Assembly (NCBI RefSeq): GCF_003841465.1 | Contig: NZ_REFZ01000009.1 | Coordinates: forward strand, 107,426 to 171,425 | From: Natrarchaeobius oligotrophus | GTDB lineage: Archaea > Halobacteriota > Halobacteria > Halobacteriales > Natrialbaceae | Length of the DNA: 64,000 nt | Direction of reading: 5' to 3' | Shown here: positions 61,872 through 64,000 of the stretch, piece by piece | Layout: every line of letters starts with the position of its first letter | Numbering within the stretch: position 1 is the first letter of the stretch | Translations under genes and position numbers: made by a program | Notes under the pieces: generated by a model | What the model was told of the DNA's origin: nothing | Seen by the model: only the letters and a program-made list of their open reading frames with translations | Database searches by the model: none

Positions 61872-62705
61872 CTATAGCTCTTTGAGCGGTTGTCTCGGCT
61901 CCCCCAACTGGAACACTCCTCGAACGATACCGTAGGCGACGCCAAACGTCGCTCCGTAGACGACGAGCGCGACGAGACCACCCCAGTGTATGAACGGAAT
62001 CGAGAGATTTCCCTCCGAAAGGAAGCGGTCCCGGAGCGGAACACCGATTCCGACGCCCCCGAGCCAGACCATCACTCCGAACGCTCCTCCGCCCAGCGCG
62101 GTCACCGACGGCCGAGTTCGTCGTTTATCTCCAGGAATTCCCTCTAGTCCGAGTCCACAGAGCAATCCGAGCCCAATACCGATCGCACCGACCACGATCC
62201 CGCCGACGAGTGTGCTGTCGTTCCCGACGATTGTGCTCACCGACCGAAATCCCTCCTGGACGCTCACAGCGACGCCCATGGCGACGGTCGCGTAGCTGGC
62301 TGCGATGACCGTCGTTACGCCCGCACCGATCACTCGATCCAGTCCGGTTCGAATCTGGTACGCACCCGGCCGAAGCCGTCTCGTTCCCCAGAAGATAGCG
62401 ACTGCGCCGATGAACAGTACGATCGAGACGAAGATGCGCTCGAGGGAGAATGTGCGTACCGCCTGTCTGTCTAACGTGTAGTGGAACGCGAACAGATCCG
62501 CCCACGGTGAGTTGTGGATCGCGTACAGTTCGCGTTCGAAGACTGGTGCAACGTGGTGTACGTCGAGGACGAGACCCCAGAGACCGCCGATCGGGATCAA
62601 CCAGATCGCGTGATCGCGGTCGGTTTCGTACCGAACCGCGATCGGTGTTACCAAAACCAACAGGAGGGACGCTCCAACGAGAAAATGTGTGATCGCGGGA
62701 GCCAT
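61872..62705 (-). CDS. Multi-pass membrane protein, unknown function
   Basis: This 277-residue protein has about seven transmembrane segments. The start at 62705 (MAPAITHFLVGASLLLVLVT) puts the first helix at the N-terminus, and His in THFLVG and DVHHVAPVF recalls membrane-bound YdjM-like (DUF457) proteins, but I cannot place it firmly. The frame is open 20 codons further upstream without a clear start signal. It is separated by IS-affected, non-coding sequence on both sides. Confidence 0.65.
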   Translation of the reverse strand: MAPAITHFLVGASLLLVLVTPIAVRYETDRDHAIWLIPIGGLWGLVLDVHHVAPVFERELYAIHNSPWADLFAFHYTLDRQAVRTFSLERIFVSIVLFIGAVAIFWGTRRLRPGAYQIRTGLDRVIGAGVTTVIAASYATVAMGVAVSVQEGFRSVSTIVGNDSTLVGGIVVGAIGIGLGLLCGLGLEGIPGDKRRTRPSVTALGGGAFGVMVWLGGVGIGVPLRDRFLSEGNLSIPFIHWGGLVALVVYGATFGVAYGIVRGVFQLGEPRQPLKEL

Positions 62706-63551
62706 CTCTGGCGCAGCAACGGTGGCCGGACATAACACGGTGTCGCCTCCAATCGACTGCACCACTCACCCCGATTTTCACGCCCTTCTGTCGAAATATT
62801 CACCGACTTATCAATTCCAGACTGGCGTTTGCTCTTCGGATACGTCTCACCGTCGAACGTGCTTTCAGGAAATACGATCTGCTTCAAGCCGGTTTGTACC
62901 GAACCGATTCAATATCACTACTCGCTTTCGCCACAAAGCACCGGTGAGAAACCGGCGCTTCTCTGGGTGTCAGTTAGCGGGGCGAATGAGGTCGTCGAAG
63001 GTGTGGCTAGTAACGAGAACCCCCAACCCCGCTACGAACTGATTCTCACCCCCTCTACCTAAAACTGTCGGACAATTAATATCATCGCCTTCCGTGGATA
63101 TGTGAGACAGACACACGCCTCGCAACGAACACCCCACCGGACTCCGATCGGATTATCACGGTAGTATCGGTAGTCGATTGCGAATCTCACAGTCAACCGT
63201 TTTCCATCGCTGATAGAACTATTCGAAGGTCGGTCGTGCTACAGCGGCCGTCTCTCTGGGGATGGCCGCGAATTCGTGAACGCCTTCTCGCGAACTTTTG
63301 TCCGGACATATTGAGATACTACTTAACTTGTTAGCTGATCGAATAAGACCACGTTCCTCGTCGATCGACCACCGCCGTCTAAACCGTTTGCAGCTGTACA
63401 ACTGGATTCACTAGCAAAACGTCCTTCAATCCGGAATAAAATTCTACGGTGCTGTATTAAGTAATTTGGAGTAGTAGTCGAGCAGTGCGCCTGATCGCAG
63501 CGCATGCGGTCTCGGGCGTCGGTCGACACAGCGGAGAAAGAGGGAGAACCA
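62706..63551. other. Long intergenic region left of the SnoaL-like gene
   Basis: About 850 bases without a credible gene. A/T-rich segments (ACAATTAATATCATC near 63073-63087; TTAAGTAATTTGG near 63457-63469) could hold promoters for the SnoaL-like gene. Several short frames are open on both strands but none has coding bias. Confidence 0.4.
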
Positions 63552-63799
63552 ATGGCACCAAAACTCGAAGGAACCAACAGCGAGGCAACGCAGCGCATCT
63601 GGGAACTCATCGAAAGCGACGACCTCGACGCGCTCGACGAAGTGCTGGCCGAGGACGTCGTCCTGCGCATCCCCGGCCAAGAGGAGACCCGCGGTATCGA
63701 CGAATACAAAGAATACATCCGGACGTACAAGGAGGCGTTTCCCGACACGAGCTTCGAAGTGCACGACATGTTTGTCGACGGCGACGTCGTTGTTACTCA
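63552..63799 (+). pseudogene. SnoaL-like (NTF2-fold) protein truncated by an IS insertion
   Basis: ATG 63552 (MAPKLEGTNSEATQRIWELI) opens an NTF2-fold polyketide-cyclase/ester-cyclase-like protein. The conserved core includes LDEVLAEDVVLRIPG, GIDEYKEYI and FPDTSFEVHDMFVDGD. It breaks at VVVTH, where family members continue with another 45-60 residues. From there the sequence becomes the end of an IS element and the frame stops four codons later (TAG at 63810-63812). A GAGGGAGAACC sequence precedes the ATG. The protein is probably non-functional. Confidence 0.75.
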
Positions 63800-64000
63800 T
63801 AGGGATCAGTAGGCTAGTTCATATCTTCTGGACGCGTAGAGAGTCCCATGACGACGTGGGGCGGAAAGTTGGGTGATGTTGATGAGGAGCAGTTGCGCCA
63901 GCAACTGCGCACGGAAACTGATGCGAAGGCGATCAAACGCCTCACGTGTGCGCTGCTGTACCGACAAGGTAAATCACCGGCAGAGATCGAGCAGTTGCTC
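63800..64000 (+). mobile_element. Left end of an IS630-like insertion sequence (runs off right edge)
   Basis: The SnoaL-like frame is cut at TA (63800-63801). IS630 elements insert at TA and duplicate it. The sequence from GGGATCAGTAGGCTAGTTCA onward would be the terminal repeat, followed by a transposase gene at 63848. The right end is outside the window, so the inverted repeat and TA duplication cannot be confirmed. Confidence 0.6.
63848..64000 (+). CDS. IS630-like transposase, N-terminal 51 residues
   Basis: ATG 63848 opens a frame to the window edge. The product starts MTTWGGKLGDVDEEQLRQQL and shows a helix-turn-helix start (KAIKRLTCALLYRQGKSPAE), typical for the DNA-binding N-terminus of IS630-type transposases. 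The catalytic domain is not in the window, so family assignment relies on the HTH form and the TA target site. Confidence 0.6.
   Translation, partial: MTTWGGKLGDVDEEQLRQQLRTETDAKAIKRLTCALLYRQGKSPAEIEQLL

Noticed and set aside
1..64000. CRISPR array, rRNA or tRNA genes
   Set aside because: No regularly spaced repeats and no tRNA T-arm or rRNA-like conserved stretches were seen in the gaps inspected; a tRNA scan was not run.

Overview
The window reads as haloarchaeal chromosome. Coding DNA is GC-rich with a strong G/C third-position bias and very acidic predicted proteins. Many genes have an A/T-rich TATA-like box about 25-35 bases before a start codon with almost no leader. Secreted binding proteins carry Tat-type twin-arginine signals with a lipobox cysteine, and the mobile DNA is of ISH8/IS4 and haloarchaeal IS630 types. 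I saw no rRNA, tRNA or CRISPR array. Functional calls rest on motif and family recognition by eye, without database searches.

Bases 1-28,600 form a catabolic region. It holds the start of an MFS transporter (left edge), an IclR regulator and a 2,5-dihydroxypyridine dioxygenase (NicX)-like enzyme. A minus-strand run follows: nitrilase-fold hydrolase, SDR, a small two-repeat protein, Rieske dioxygenase beta and alpha, CoxG-like protein, luciferase-like F420/flavin oxidoreductase, D-2-hydroxyacid dehydrogenase, and a three-subunit molybdenum hydroxylase. After it come a class III aminotransferase, SDR, extradiol dioxygenase, ACMSD-type amidohydrolase, MFS transporter, asparaginase, aminotransferase, threonine-synthase-like enzyme, benzoylformate-decarboxylase-like TPP enzyme and an aldehyde dehydrogenase. 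The combination of a molybdenum hydroxylase, an amidohydrolase of the decarboxylase superfamily, a NicX-like dioxygenase and C-N hydrolases resembles bacterial picolinate/nicotinate catabolism through 2,5-dihydroxypyridine. This pathway assignment is inference.

Bases 28,600-43,750 are transport: a DUF3311-like/SSS symporter pair, a branched-chain-type (Liv) ABC transporter whose ATPases lie on the opposite strand, an SSS symporter fused to two winged-helix domains, and a complete peptide/nickel-type ABC transporter. Bases 43,877-55,572 hold an M28 peptidase, an amidase, a maleylacetate-reductase-like protein that has lost metal ligands, an AhpD-like protein, a second complete Liv operon and another aldehyde dehydrogenase.

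Bases 55,573-64,000 are decayed and IS-rich. They contain a frameshifted IS630 relic, a fragment of a Liv binding protein, a membrane-protein gene broken by an in-frame TGA, an intact 1,403-bp ISH8-type element with an 11-bp target duplication, a beta-propeller protein, a small VOC protein, a membrane protein, and a SnoaL-like gene cut off by an IS630-like element that runs off the right edge.
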